Source: a virus. Taken from it: 45,097 nucleotides of DNA. Location: the IMG/VR virus record IMGVR_UViG_3300025131_000082, positions 1 through 45,097 of that record, one strand, 5' to 3'. Positions 7,567-14,428 of this stretch are shown in pieces. Both the position numbers and the translations under genes were made by a program. The notes beneath the pieces are model-generated. The model was not told the origin of the DNA. It did no database searches and saw nothing but the letters and a program-made list of their open reading frames with translations. The stretch's first letter is position 1, and each line of letters opens with the position of its first letter.

Positions 7567-7932
7567 ATGGCACACCAACCTCGACAACTTCCCATGATGG
7601 TTGCCGGCGCCTCCCCGGTGCAGCCTGTCGGCCTAGATATGAACCCCCGAGAGCCTTCGGGTGGCGAGCAACGCCTTGCCCCCATGTTCGAGAGCCTCTC
7701 GCATCGGATATTTGATCGGATATTTGACAGGCGCCCCGGCCCCGACATGATGGAGGAGTTCTACGCCAAGGAGCGCAGCTTCAGGGATATGATTGCCGAG
7801 ATGGGCAGGCGGTACGCTCCTCTCTTGGGCGCTGACGATGACCCCAGGATGAGGCAGATCAAGAAATACCTCTTCCAGAACGAGATGCGGAAGAGGTTAA
7901 TGAGGCCTCCCTCAGGCGAGTTCGACATCTGA
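7567..7932 (+). CDS. Hypothetical phage protein with RIFD tandem duplication
   Basis: The 121-residue protein has a Pro-rich N-terminus, then a helical, Arg/Met-rich C-terminal half (RSFRDMIAEMGRRYAPLL, KKYLFQNEMRKRL). An exact 12-base tandem duplication (7703-7726) produces RIFDRIFD. An in-frame GTG at 7564 is possible, but ATG 7567 is preferred. Function unknown. It sits in the run of small genes before the tail adaptor, and a strong late-type promoter follows it. Confidence 0.55.
   Translation: MAHQPRQLPMMVAGASPVQPVGLDMNPREPSGGEQRLAPMFESLSHRIFDRIFDRRPGPDMMEEFYAKERSFRDMIAEMGRRYAPLLGADDDPRMRQIKKYLFQNEMRKRLMRPPSGEFDI
7703..7726 (+). repeat. 12-bp exact tandem duplication
   Basis: ATCGGATATTTG occurs twice head to tail at 7703-7714 and 7715-7726 inside the coding sequence, keeping the frame and doubling the residues (R)IFD. 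It looks like a recent replication-slippage event. Confidence 0.9.
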
Positions 7933-7938
7933 GCCGGG

Positions 7939-7967
7939 GTGACAACCCCTCCCGCTTCAATTACAAT
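7939..7967 (+). promoter_or_regulatory. Strong late-type promoter
   Basis: GTGACA (7939-7944) and TACAAT (7962-7967) are 17 bases apart, each matching five of six consensus positions. It lies in a 55-base gap between genes, with the next ATG at 7988 preceded by GAGGTGCGAT. The CCTCCC tract after the -35 is shared with the promoters at 6846 and 40136. Confidence 0.65.
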
Positions 7968-7987
7968 ACGGATGATAGAGGTGCGAT

Positions 7988-8515
7988 ATGAGCAGACGTT
8001 CGCAGATAGCGGCTAACCCAGGTTTGCAGGAGAGTACGGAACGAGCGACCCATCCAATCCCGCCCCCCGCCGGCAATCCAACCGTGGAGGGGGTGCCCTC
8101 GCCAAGGCGGCACCACTTCTACCGTGCCCAGAGGGTGGCTGATCAGGAGACCATCGCGGCCAACGAACGCCGTATCGCAGAACTCGAAGCCGAGCTTAAC
8201 ACCCGCCGCGCTCAAGCGGCACAACACGAGGAAGAGACCCATGCAGAACGACAGCATGCGAGTGAAGAGTTACAAAGCCGGGCACACCGGGGACGTGAAG
8301 AACACGCCGGGGGGCCGGGAGAAGTACACGGCGACACCAGCGTCAGCGGTTCAGGGCCGGGCCGGGGACGCGAAGACGACCACGGACAACGCCGGGAAGA
8401 GCAAGAGCCGGCCCAGCAAGTCGGGCTACTAGTCTGCCCTGAGTGCGGGCAGGCCTGCAAAAACAAGGCGGGTCTGTCCGCCCACAAGCGGTACAAGCAC
8501 CCACCTCAACAGTGA
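7988..8515 (+). CDS. Coiled-coil protein with C-terminal C2H2 zinc finger
   Basis: The 175-residue protein has a basic N-terminus, a heptad-like helix (about residues 55-95, ERRIAELEAELNTRRAQAA), a low-complexity charged linker, and a C-terminal CPECGQACKNKAGLSAHKR finger with the final His in YKH, a good C2H2 motif. ATG 7988 has GAGGTG upstream. The linker (codons over 8240-8430) has unusually low GC at third positions (36 of 64), because the same DNA carries a second reading frame at 8241-8432 with the usual codon bias. It may therefore be an overprinted segment. Confidence 0.65.
   Translation: MSRRSQIAANPGLQESTERATHPIPPPAGNPTVEGVPSPRRHHFYRAQRVADQETIAANERRIAELEAELNTRRAQAAQHEEETHAERQHASEELQSRAHRGREEHAGGPGEVHGDTSVSGSGPGRGREDDHGQRREEQEPAQQVGLLVCPECGQACKNKAGLSAHKRYKHPPQQ
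8241..8432 (+). CDS. Nested overlapping gene: small basic protein
   Basis: The 63-residue frame lies entirely inside the 7988-8515 gene in another phase. ATG 8241 is preceded by GAGGAAGAGACCC. By my count 56 of 63 codons end in G or C, the pattern of true genes in this genome, against 36 of 64 for the enclosing frame over the same DNA. The product is rich in Lys, Thr, Gly and Ala (SYKAGHTGDVKNTPGG) and probably disordered. Either this is the older gene and the outer frame was extended across it, or both are used. Function unknown. Confidence 0.5.
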   Translation: MQNDSMRVKSYKAGHTGDVKNTPGGREKYTATPASAVQGRAGDAKTTTDNAGKSKSRPSKSGY

Positions 8516-8527
8516 CGGAGGTGACGC

Positions 8528-8839
8528 ATGGCTGGCAATCCCCCAACGGCAGCCGAATACATCCCAGTTGGGGCAGTCTATCGAGAGACTGACCCCAGCC
8601 TGAAGGTCGAGGCCCCCGAGGCGCTCCGAATGGACGCCCTTGGGTACTTGCAAACGACCGCGCAAGGGCTGCCTCTCTCTATTGCTATGGGCGCAACGCC
8701 GGGCGCCAGCATCGTCAATAAATTCGGCTTCAATGAGGCCATCTCAAATACTGAGATCACCCTCTGGTTCCAGGGGGGCCTTTACACTTATCCGACTGAC
8801 GCCGCCGGCAAGATTGATATGCTGCTGTTCGACAATTAG
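8528..8839 (+). CDS. Hypothetical virion-region protein
   Basis: The 103-residue protein is moderately hydrophobic, with beta-type segments toward the C-terminus (ITLWFQGGLYTYP, KIDMLLFDN). ATG 8528 follows GACGGAGGTGACGC. No family recognised. It lies just before the adaptor gene and is probably transcribed with it from the 7939 promoter. Confidence 0.6.
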   Translation: MAGNPPTAAEYIPVGAVYRETDPSLKVEAPEALRMDALGYLQTTAQGLPLSIAMGATPGASIVNKFGFNEAISNTEITLWFQGGLYTYPTDAAGKIDMLLFDN

Positions 8840-8848
8840 GAAGCCGCC

Positions 8849-9511
8849 ATGACTTACCTCGCAATGCGAACTCGCATCCAGAGTGAACTGGTCCGCACCG
8901 ATATCGACGGCAGGATCAATGAGGCTATCATCTCGGCCATCAGGCACTGGGAGCGGGAGCGGTTCTTCTTCAATGAGGCGACGACAACTTTCGTGACGGT
9001 CGCTGACCAGGAGCAGTATACCGAGAGCGATGGCGTCCCCACGGGGCTGGTGAAAATTGATGAACTCACTGTCGATGTCAACTCGACCACCTACCCCCTC
9101 ACGCCTCGAACTTATTCCTTCATCGAGAACATCAAGAACAGCACGAGCTACACCGGCTTCCCTTATTCTTATGCCTACTACCAAGAAAGTTTTTGGCCCT
9201 ACCCGATACCAAATGGCTCCTACACGCTGAACCTCAGCTACATCCAGCGGCTGGCCGAGGTCACTCTTAGCGCAACGGACGCTGCCACTAATGCCTGGAT
9301 GGTCGAGGCGGAAGACCTCATTCGCCTGCGGGCGAAGAGCATCATTCGCATTGATGTGCTGGAGCAGGAGAGGGCCAAGGCCGAGGCGGCGATGATGGCG
9401 CAAAAGGGCAGCACGGCGCTGTCCATAATGGAAGACAGCGTCCTCCAGGGCATCCAGGGCGAAGTCACCAAGCGGGTCCAGACGGGCCGCGTGCAGCCGA
9501 CGCAGTTCTGA
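8849..9511 (+). CDS. Head-tail adaptor, P22 gp4-like
   Basis: The 220-residue protein fits the P22 gp4 tail accessory factor type, which binds under the portal and begins tail assembly. Features are an N-terminal helix pair typical of adaptors (MRTRIQSELVRTDIDGRINE, then ISAIRHWERERFFFNE), a central beta part with the PLTPRTYSFIEN element, and a long C-terminal helix (EAEDLIRLRAKSIIRIDVLE). It stands directly upstream of the gp10-like hub gene, as in P22-type clusters. The start has AGGAAGCCGCC upstream. Confidence 0.72.
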   Translation: MTYLAMRTRIQSELVRTDIDGRINEAIISAIRHWERERFFFNEATTTFVTVADQEQYTESDGVPTGLVKIDELTVDVNSTTYPLTPRTYSFIENIKNSTSYTGFPYSYAYYQESFWPYPIPNGSYTLNLSYIQRLAEVTLSATDAATNAWMVEAEDLIRLRAKSIIRIDVLEQERAKAEAAMMAQKGSTALSIMEDSVLQGIQGEVTKRVQTGRVQPTQF

Positions 9512-9512
9512 T

Positions 9513-11069
9513 ATGCCCACCTTCCCCTCAGACGGCTCGATCATCGAGTTCGCGGCGTGGCTGCCTGATCAGCCGGCGTTAAACTCGCCTGGGGCCACGG
9601 TAGCGAGCAATTGCCGCCCCTCCGCCATCGGTTATAGACCGATGCCTGACATCAAGCCCTTCACCACGGCAGCCCTCGATAGCTTCGCCCAGGGCGCCAT
9701 CAGTGTCACGGCCATTGATGGCGAGGTTACGTCCTACGTTGGGGATGCCGCCAAGCTCTACGACATCACCTCCGCAGCCGCGACTGATGTCTCGGTTGCC
9801 GGCGGATACTCGACAGTTGCGGACGGTATATGGGACTTTGCCAAGTGGGCAAATACGGTGATAGCCACAAACCTTTCCGACCCCGTTCAGACAATTACCA
9901 TTGCCGGCGCGAACTTTGCCAACCTCATATCCTCGACGGATACGCCCAAGGCCAAGTTCGTTTCAATTGATGATAATGGCTTTGTCATCCTCGGAAACAT
10001 CTCCGATGAAAGCGGGAGTGCCCCGACAAGGGTTCGATGGTCGGCGCAGAATGATCCGACTGACTTTGATGAAAGTGCGGCAACTCTTTCGGACAAGCAA
10101 GACCTCCAGGGCGAGGGTGGTGATGTTCAGGGGCTGCTTTACGGCGGAGATTTCACCACGGTCTTCAGGGAAAATTCTATACATCGCATGCAGTTTGTGG
10201 GACCGCCTTTGATTTTTCAAATCCCCCAGGTCGTACAGAATTTGGGCTTGAGAACGCCCGGCGCTGCGGCGGCATTTGGCAGGATGCACTACTTCCTTGC
10301 CAGCAGTGGATTTTACGTTTTCGATGGAGCTACCGCTCAAAACATCGGGTCGGAGCAGGTGGATCGCTTGTTCTGGGACACGGAGGGCGGCGCGAATACC
10401 GATGCGGTTGATGTCGTAAATATTCACCGCGTTAGGGCGACCATTGACCCTGACAACCAGCAAGTCTTCTTTGCGTATCCCACGGCTTCAGCGCCGGCAA
10501 ATGCCTGTGATCGCATCCTCTGCTACGACTGGACCGTCCAGAGGTGGAGCCTGATTTCGGTCGATACCCAATTGCTATTCCGCCACCTCAGCGAAGGGTA
10601 TACCCTTGAGGGACTAGACAGCGTAAGCACGTCAATCGATGCTCTTCCCTCCGCCGCAGCCGAGCTGTCCTTGGACAGCAAGGCGTGGATGGGTGGCGCC
10701 ATCAAGCTGGGCGCTGTTGACACCACGAACAAGATGGCGACGTTCGAGGGCAGCAATCTCGCGGCGGTGATGGCGACCGCCGAGATGAACCTCGCGGCCT
10801 CGGGCGGTTCGCCGGGGTATCGCTCGAAGCTGACCGAGGTCGTTTCCCTGGTCGATGGCGGGACGCCCACGATGAGGATCGGCTACCGCAACCTCCCAGG
10901 TGACACCGTCACCTACACGGCAGCCGTCGCGCAGAACGCCTCGGGCTTCCACCCATTCCTGATCGACAGCAGATATTTCCGCGCCGAGGTCACCGTGCCG
11001 GCGGGGTCATCGTGGACCCATGCCCAAGGCGTCAATGGCGTCGAGTACGCCGTCACAACGAAGAACTGA
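9513..11069 (+). CDS. Tail hub / packaged-DNA stabilisation protein, P22 gp10-like
   Basis: The 518-residue protein has repeated beta-blade-like stretches (AKFVSIDDNGFVILGNIS, GRMHYFLASSGFYVFDGA, NQQVFFAYP) and an N-terminus rich in Pro/Asn (LPDQPALNSPGATVASNCRP). This layout fits phage stabilisation proteins of the P22 gp10 group, which close the portal channel after packaging. The length is close to that of the family. It follows the gp4-like adaptor by one base, and its stop overlaps the next ATG. Confidence 0.75.
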   Translation: MPTFPSDGSIIEFAAWLPDQPALNSPGATVASNCRPSAIGYRPMPDIKPFTTAALDSFAQGAISVTAIDGEVTSYVGDAAKLYDITSAAATDVSVAGGYSTVADGIWDFAKWANTVIATNLSDPVQTITIAGANFANLISSTDTPKAKFVSIDDNGFVILGNISDESGSAPTRVRWSAQNDPTDFDESAATLSDKQDLQGEGGDVQGLLYGGDFTTVFRENSIHRMQFVGPPLIFQIPQVVQNLGLRTPGAAAAFGRMHYFLASSGFYVFDGATAQNIGSEQVDRLFWDTEGGANTDAVDVVNIHRVRATIDPDNQQVFFAYPTASAPANACDRILCYDWTVQRWSLISVDTQLLFRHLSEGYTLEGLDSVSTSIDALPSAAAELSLDSKAWMGGAIKLGAVDTTNKMATFEGSNLAAVMATAEMNLAASGGSPGYRSKLTEVVSLVDGGTPTMRIGYRNLPGDTVTYTAAVAQNASGFHPFLIDSRYFRAEVTVPAGSSWTHAQGVNGVEYAVTTKN

Positions 11070-11401
11070 TGGCCTTCATCGGAAGGGAAAATCTCCCCCT
11101 CACATGGTATGACCTCGTCCAGATCACTCGCAAGATCGTGACGATGGTCAATGGCATCACGAACGAGGGCTGGTCGAATGCCAAGGGGTCAGTGACCCTT
11201 ACGGCCTCGGCCACCACAACGACCATTACAAATATCAACATCTCGACAGAGAGCGTTTTCAACTTCGAGCCAAAGACCGAGAGCGCGGCCCTCTGCCTCC
11301 CCTCCCTCTATGTGTCGAGCAAAACAAATGGAAGCGCAGTTATCACACACAACTCCCGAGAAGCCACCGACCGAGATTTCGATTACTCCTTCCAAGGATG
11401 A
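11069..11401 (+). CDS. Small structural-type hypothetical protein
   Basis: The 110-residue product starts at ATG 11069, overlapping the stop of the hub gene. It has an N-terminal helical part (WYDLVQITRKIVTMVNGI) and Thr/Ser/Asn-rich beta segments (TLTASATTTTITNINI). The region suggests a virion or tail protein. No family recognised. Confidence 0.55.
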   Translation: MAFIGRENLPLTWYDLVQITRKIVTMVNGITNEGWSNAKGSVTLTASATTTTITNINISTESVFNFEPKTESAALCLPSLYVSSKTNGSAVITHNSREATDRDFDYSFQG

Positions 11402-11804
11402 TTGGGCCTTCGGTCATGTAGTCGATTTTTCGATCTGGCCCCTGATCGAGGATGACATCTCGGCAGCCCTCGACCGCTCCGAGGGGCGCCTTTGGTCCGA
11501 GGACATCCTGGCAAAGCTCCAGGCCGGCATGATGCAGCTTTGGCTTGGCGCCGATGCTGAGGGGGTCAAGCTGACCATCGTGACGGAGATCACCCAGTGG
11601 CCCCGCCGCAAGGCCCTCTCCATCGTCATCTGTACCGGGTCCGACCGGGGGCGGTGGCTCCATCACACGGCTGACTTGGAGGCCTTTGCAAGAGGCCACG
11701 GATGCGATATGATTGAGGCCTGGGCACGGCCAGGATGGGAGCGTGTGACGGGATGGAAACGCACCCACGTTCTTCTTGAACACCCGTTGGAGGGTGACGC
11801 ATGA
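11328..11804 (+). CDS. Putative GNAT-like internal virion protein (T7 gp13-like)
   Basis: The product is about 158 residues. The core (WLGADAEGVKLTIVTEITQW, then KALSIVICTGSD, then GCDMIEAWARPGWERV) resembles the acetyltransferase-like fold of small internal proteins such as T7 gp13, including the terminal GW-R-HVLLEHPLEG segment. Such proteins assist ejection or morphogenesis and are usually catalytically inactive. The start is unsure: ATG 11310 and ATG 11328 both lie inside the preceding gene and neither has a clear ribosome site. The stop overlaps the next ATG (ATGA). Confidence 0.6.
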   Translation: MEAQLSHTTPEKPPTEISITPSKDDWAFGHVVDFSIWPLIEDDISAALDRSEGRLWSEDILAKLQAGMMQLWLGADAEGVKLTIVTEITQWPRRKALSIVICTGSDRGRWLHHTADLEAFARGHGCDMIEAWARPGWERVTGWKRTHVLLEHPLEGDA

Positions 11805-12883
11805 GCCGTCAAACTGGTACGCAGCAGCAGGTCAGCACCTCGGAGCCTTGGGCGCCGCAGCAGAAACACCTCGAAGATATATTCGGGTCCGCGAAGGGCC
11901 TCTACGGCAGCGGAGGCCCCAGCTACTACGGCGGCGACACCGTGGTGCCGTTCGCGGCGGATACCCAGAAGGCCATCGATCTTACTCGAAGTCGAGCCTT
12001 GGGTGGCAGCCCCCTCGAAACGGCTGCCCAAGCATCTGCCTTCGGCACCCTGACGGGCGACCCCACGGCCAACCCGGCCTTCGGCTACCTGGGCGACATT
12101 GCCTCGGGCAACACCGGCCCGACTGCGGCCAACCGCTATCTGGCTGGCACGGCTGCCGGCGACAACCTCACCGGCAACCCCTACCTCGACGCGATGTGGG
12201 GCAACGCCTCGCGGAAGATCACCGATGCCTACAAGGAAAGCACCCTCCCCGGCATCAACTCGATGTTCTCGATGGCTGGCCGCTTTGGCTCCGAGGCGGG
12301 CCATCAGGCTGCTGTCGAGCGTGCCAACGAAACTCTGGCGGATAGTCTGGCTGGCACGGCTGCTGGCATCTACGGTGGCGAGTATGGTCAGGAGCGCCAG
12401 CGGATGATGGACGCCGCCGGCACTATCGACGCCTCCGAGGCGGGGCAGCAGCAGCGACAGATGTCGGCTGCCGGCGCCCTCGGGGGGATGTACGACACGG
12501 CGACGGGTCGGCAGCTCCAGACGGCCCAGCTCGCGCCCACCCTTGCGGGCATCGACTACACGAACATCGGAAAATTGGCGGGCATAGGCGGCGCATACGA
12601 AGACCTCCAGGCCCGGCAGCAGGCCGATGCCCAGCAGCGCCACGCCTTCGGGCAGGAGCGCCCCTACGACGCCCTCAACCGCTACCTCGCGGCTGTCCAG
12701 GGCGGCTATGGTGGCACGGGCACCACGGTCAGCCCGCTCTACTCGAACCCGGCTGCCGGTGCAGTCGGTGGCGGTCTGGCCGGTGCCTCGATGGCGCAGT
12801 TGTTGCAGAACCAATTGCCCAAGGATGGCTACTGGGGCGCCGGCATGGCTGGCGCTGGTGCCCTCCTCGGCGCTTTCGCATAG
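11801..12883 (+). CDS. Ejection/internal virion protein
   Basis: The 360-residue protein is dominated by Ala, Gly and Gln (for example QQRQMSAAGALGGMYD) with repeated amphipathic helices and hydrophobic Gly/Ala stretches near the C-terminus (AGAVGGGLAGASMAQLL). This composition is characteristic of podovirus DNA-transfer/ejection proteins. A short motif, GINSMFSMAGRFGSEAG, resembles segments conserved among such proteins. It is the first of three consecutive large genes of this type and starts at an ATGA overlap. Confidence 0.65.
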   Translation: MSRQTGTQQQVSTSEPWAPQQKHLEDIFGSAKGLYGSGGPSYYGGDTVVPFAADTQKAIDLTRSRALGGSPLETAAQASAFGTLTGDPTANPAFGYLGDIASGNTGPTAANRYLAGTAAGDNLTGNPYLDAMWGNASRKITDAYKESTLPGINSMFSMAGRFGSEAGHQAAVERANETLADSLAGTAAGIYGGEYGQERQRMMDAAGTIDASEAGQQQRQMSAAGALGGMYDTATGRQLQTAQLAPTLAGIDYTNIGKLAGIGGAYEDLQARQQADAQQRHAFGQERPYDALNRYLAAVQGGYGGTGTTVSPLYSNPAAGAVGGGLAGASMAQLLQNQLPKDGYWGAGMAGAGALLGAFA

Positions 12884-12892
12884 GAGGGTGTG

Positions 12893-14428
12893 ATGAACGG
12901 CGGACCAGTTCCCGGCAGCCCCCTGGCTGAAGGCCCTTGGGCACGCATCCTCCAAGGGCTTACGGGCCAGACCACACACCCTGGCAACTTTAGCTTCAGG
13001 GGGCGGCGCCCTGGTGAGGCCTCGTCTGTGTATGAGCCGCTGAAGCAGGCGGCGGGCGACGCACATATCCAGAAGGTGCTTGACTACGAGGAGGCACTAA
13101 AGCGCGTCCAGGGTGGTCAGGGCATGAACACCGCCATGGGCATGATGGCCCTCGCAGGCCCTCTCCTCCAGGCTGCCGGCCCCACCAAGATGCCAGTGAG
13201 CTTCGCCCAGGCTGCCGGCGCAGGCCTCCCCCAAATGATGCAGATCATGCAGGCTGGGCCGAGGGGCTTCCTCGCCAATGAAGCTGCCATGGGCAAGCTC
13301 CAGGACGCAGCTACGGCGCGGCGCACGGCTGCCGAGACCTTGAAGACCGTCAAAGCGTGGCAAACCACCCTGCCGGCTGGTCACCCCGCCAGGGGTCTGC
13401 CCCCCGCTGCGGCCTTGGAGATCTACAAGGAAATGATCAAGGCCAAGACGAAGCCCGAGAAGTTTACAAGGGGAGTGAAGGGCACGAAGGATGGCCAGCC
13501 GGGGGTCTACCGTTTCAGCACATCTGACGCCGAGAAGAAGGTGTTTGTGCCTACGCCGGGTGTGAAGACCGGGTCTGCCGCTGAGAGGATACGAGAGAGG
13601 CTCCAGCGGTTCAGGCCTGACCCGACCTCGGAGGAGTATGGGCAAGCGTTCTCGGACCTCTATTTGAGGCCTCACATAGCACGGGATGCCGGCGGGACGA
13701 GCATTCTTGTTCCAGCAGCCCCCATTCCTCGTAATGCCATCCTCCCCACTCTTCCTGACAATAGGGGGCAAAGGTTCAGCCCTGAAGCCTATGAGGCTGC
13801 TGGGTATAAGTTCCATGCTGGTGTAGAGGGGAAGGCGCCTTGGGTGGCGCGGACCCTGGAGCGGAAAAAGACGCTGACGCCGACACAGCAGATGGGTCTG
13901 GAAGATGAGGTTGCCAATGCTCGTCAGGGGCTGGAGGATATTGATCGGGCACTTGTTCTCGCACAGCAGCCTGCTGTTGTTGGCCTGCTGGCTGAGGCGA
14001 GGGGCGCCGCCGAGTGGCTCTCGTCTCAGTTCAACGTGAGTGGTGACATTGCCACTCCGGTCATGGACTTTCGCAAGGCCATCACGGACATCAAGTCGGT
14101 CGACTGGAAGTCCTACGTTGGCGGGGGCGGCTTGTCTTCTGGCGACAAGGAGTGGCTCAACAATGTGGTCCCTGGCAACAGTGCCTGGGACACGCCGAAG
14201 AAGGCGAAGCAGACCCTTGAGCGGCTTCGTAAGATCGGGCAGAAGAAGCTCTACCGCAAGCTCATCCAGGCCGGTGATATTGATGTATCACGAAACTACA
14301 CCCCGCCAGCGGGGGTCACGCCCGGCGACATGGACGATGAAGAATACGAACGCTTCACGGCCTGGAGGCTGGTCTTCCCTGAACGGTTCCGCATCTGGCG
14401 TTCTCGCTTGCAGAGAAAGGCCAACTGA
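12893..14428 (+). CDS. Ejection/internal virion protein
   Basis: The 511-residue protein has Ala/Gln-rich N-terminal helices, a middle helical region rich in Lys/Glu (LEIYKEMIKAKTKPEKFTRG), and a C-terminal part (QFNVSGDIATPVMDFRKAIT) found in many phage ejection-type proteins. ATG 12893 is preferred to the GTG three bases earlier; AGGAGGGTGTG lies upstream. It overlaps the next gene by one base. The role in DNA transfer is inferred from position and composition. Confidence 0.6.
   Translation: MNGGPVPGSPLAEGPWARILQGLTGQTTHPGNFSFRGRRPGEASSVYEPLKQAAGDAHIQKVLDYEEALKRVQGGQGMNTAMGMMALAGPLLQAAGPTKMPVSFAQAAGAGLPQMMQIMQAGPRGFLANEAAMGKLQDAATARRTAAETLKTVKAWQTTLPAGHPARGLPPAAALEIYKEMIKAKTKPEKFTRGVKGTKDGQPGVYRFSTSDAEKKVFVPTPGVKTGSAAERIRERLQRFRPDPTSEEYGQAFSDLYLRPHIARDAGGTSILVPAAPIPRNAILPTLPDNRGQRFSPEAYEAAGYKFHAGVEGKAPWVARTLERKKTLTPTQQMGLEDEVANARQGLEDIDRALVLAQQPAVVGLLAEARGAAEWLSSQFNVSGDIATPVMDFRKAITDIKSVDWKSYVGGGGLSSGDKEWLNNVVPGNSAWDTPKKAKQTLERLRKIGQKKLYRKLIQAGDIDVSRNYTPPAGVTPGDMDDEEYERFTAWRLVFPERFRIWRSRLQRKAN

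Noticed and set aside
11663-13066. 467-codon minus-strand frame
   Set aside because: Antisense to ejection-protein genes, spans several real gene borders.
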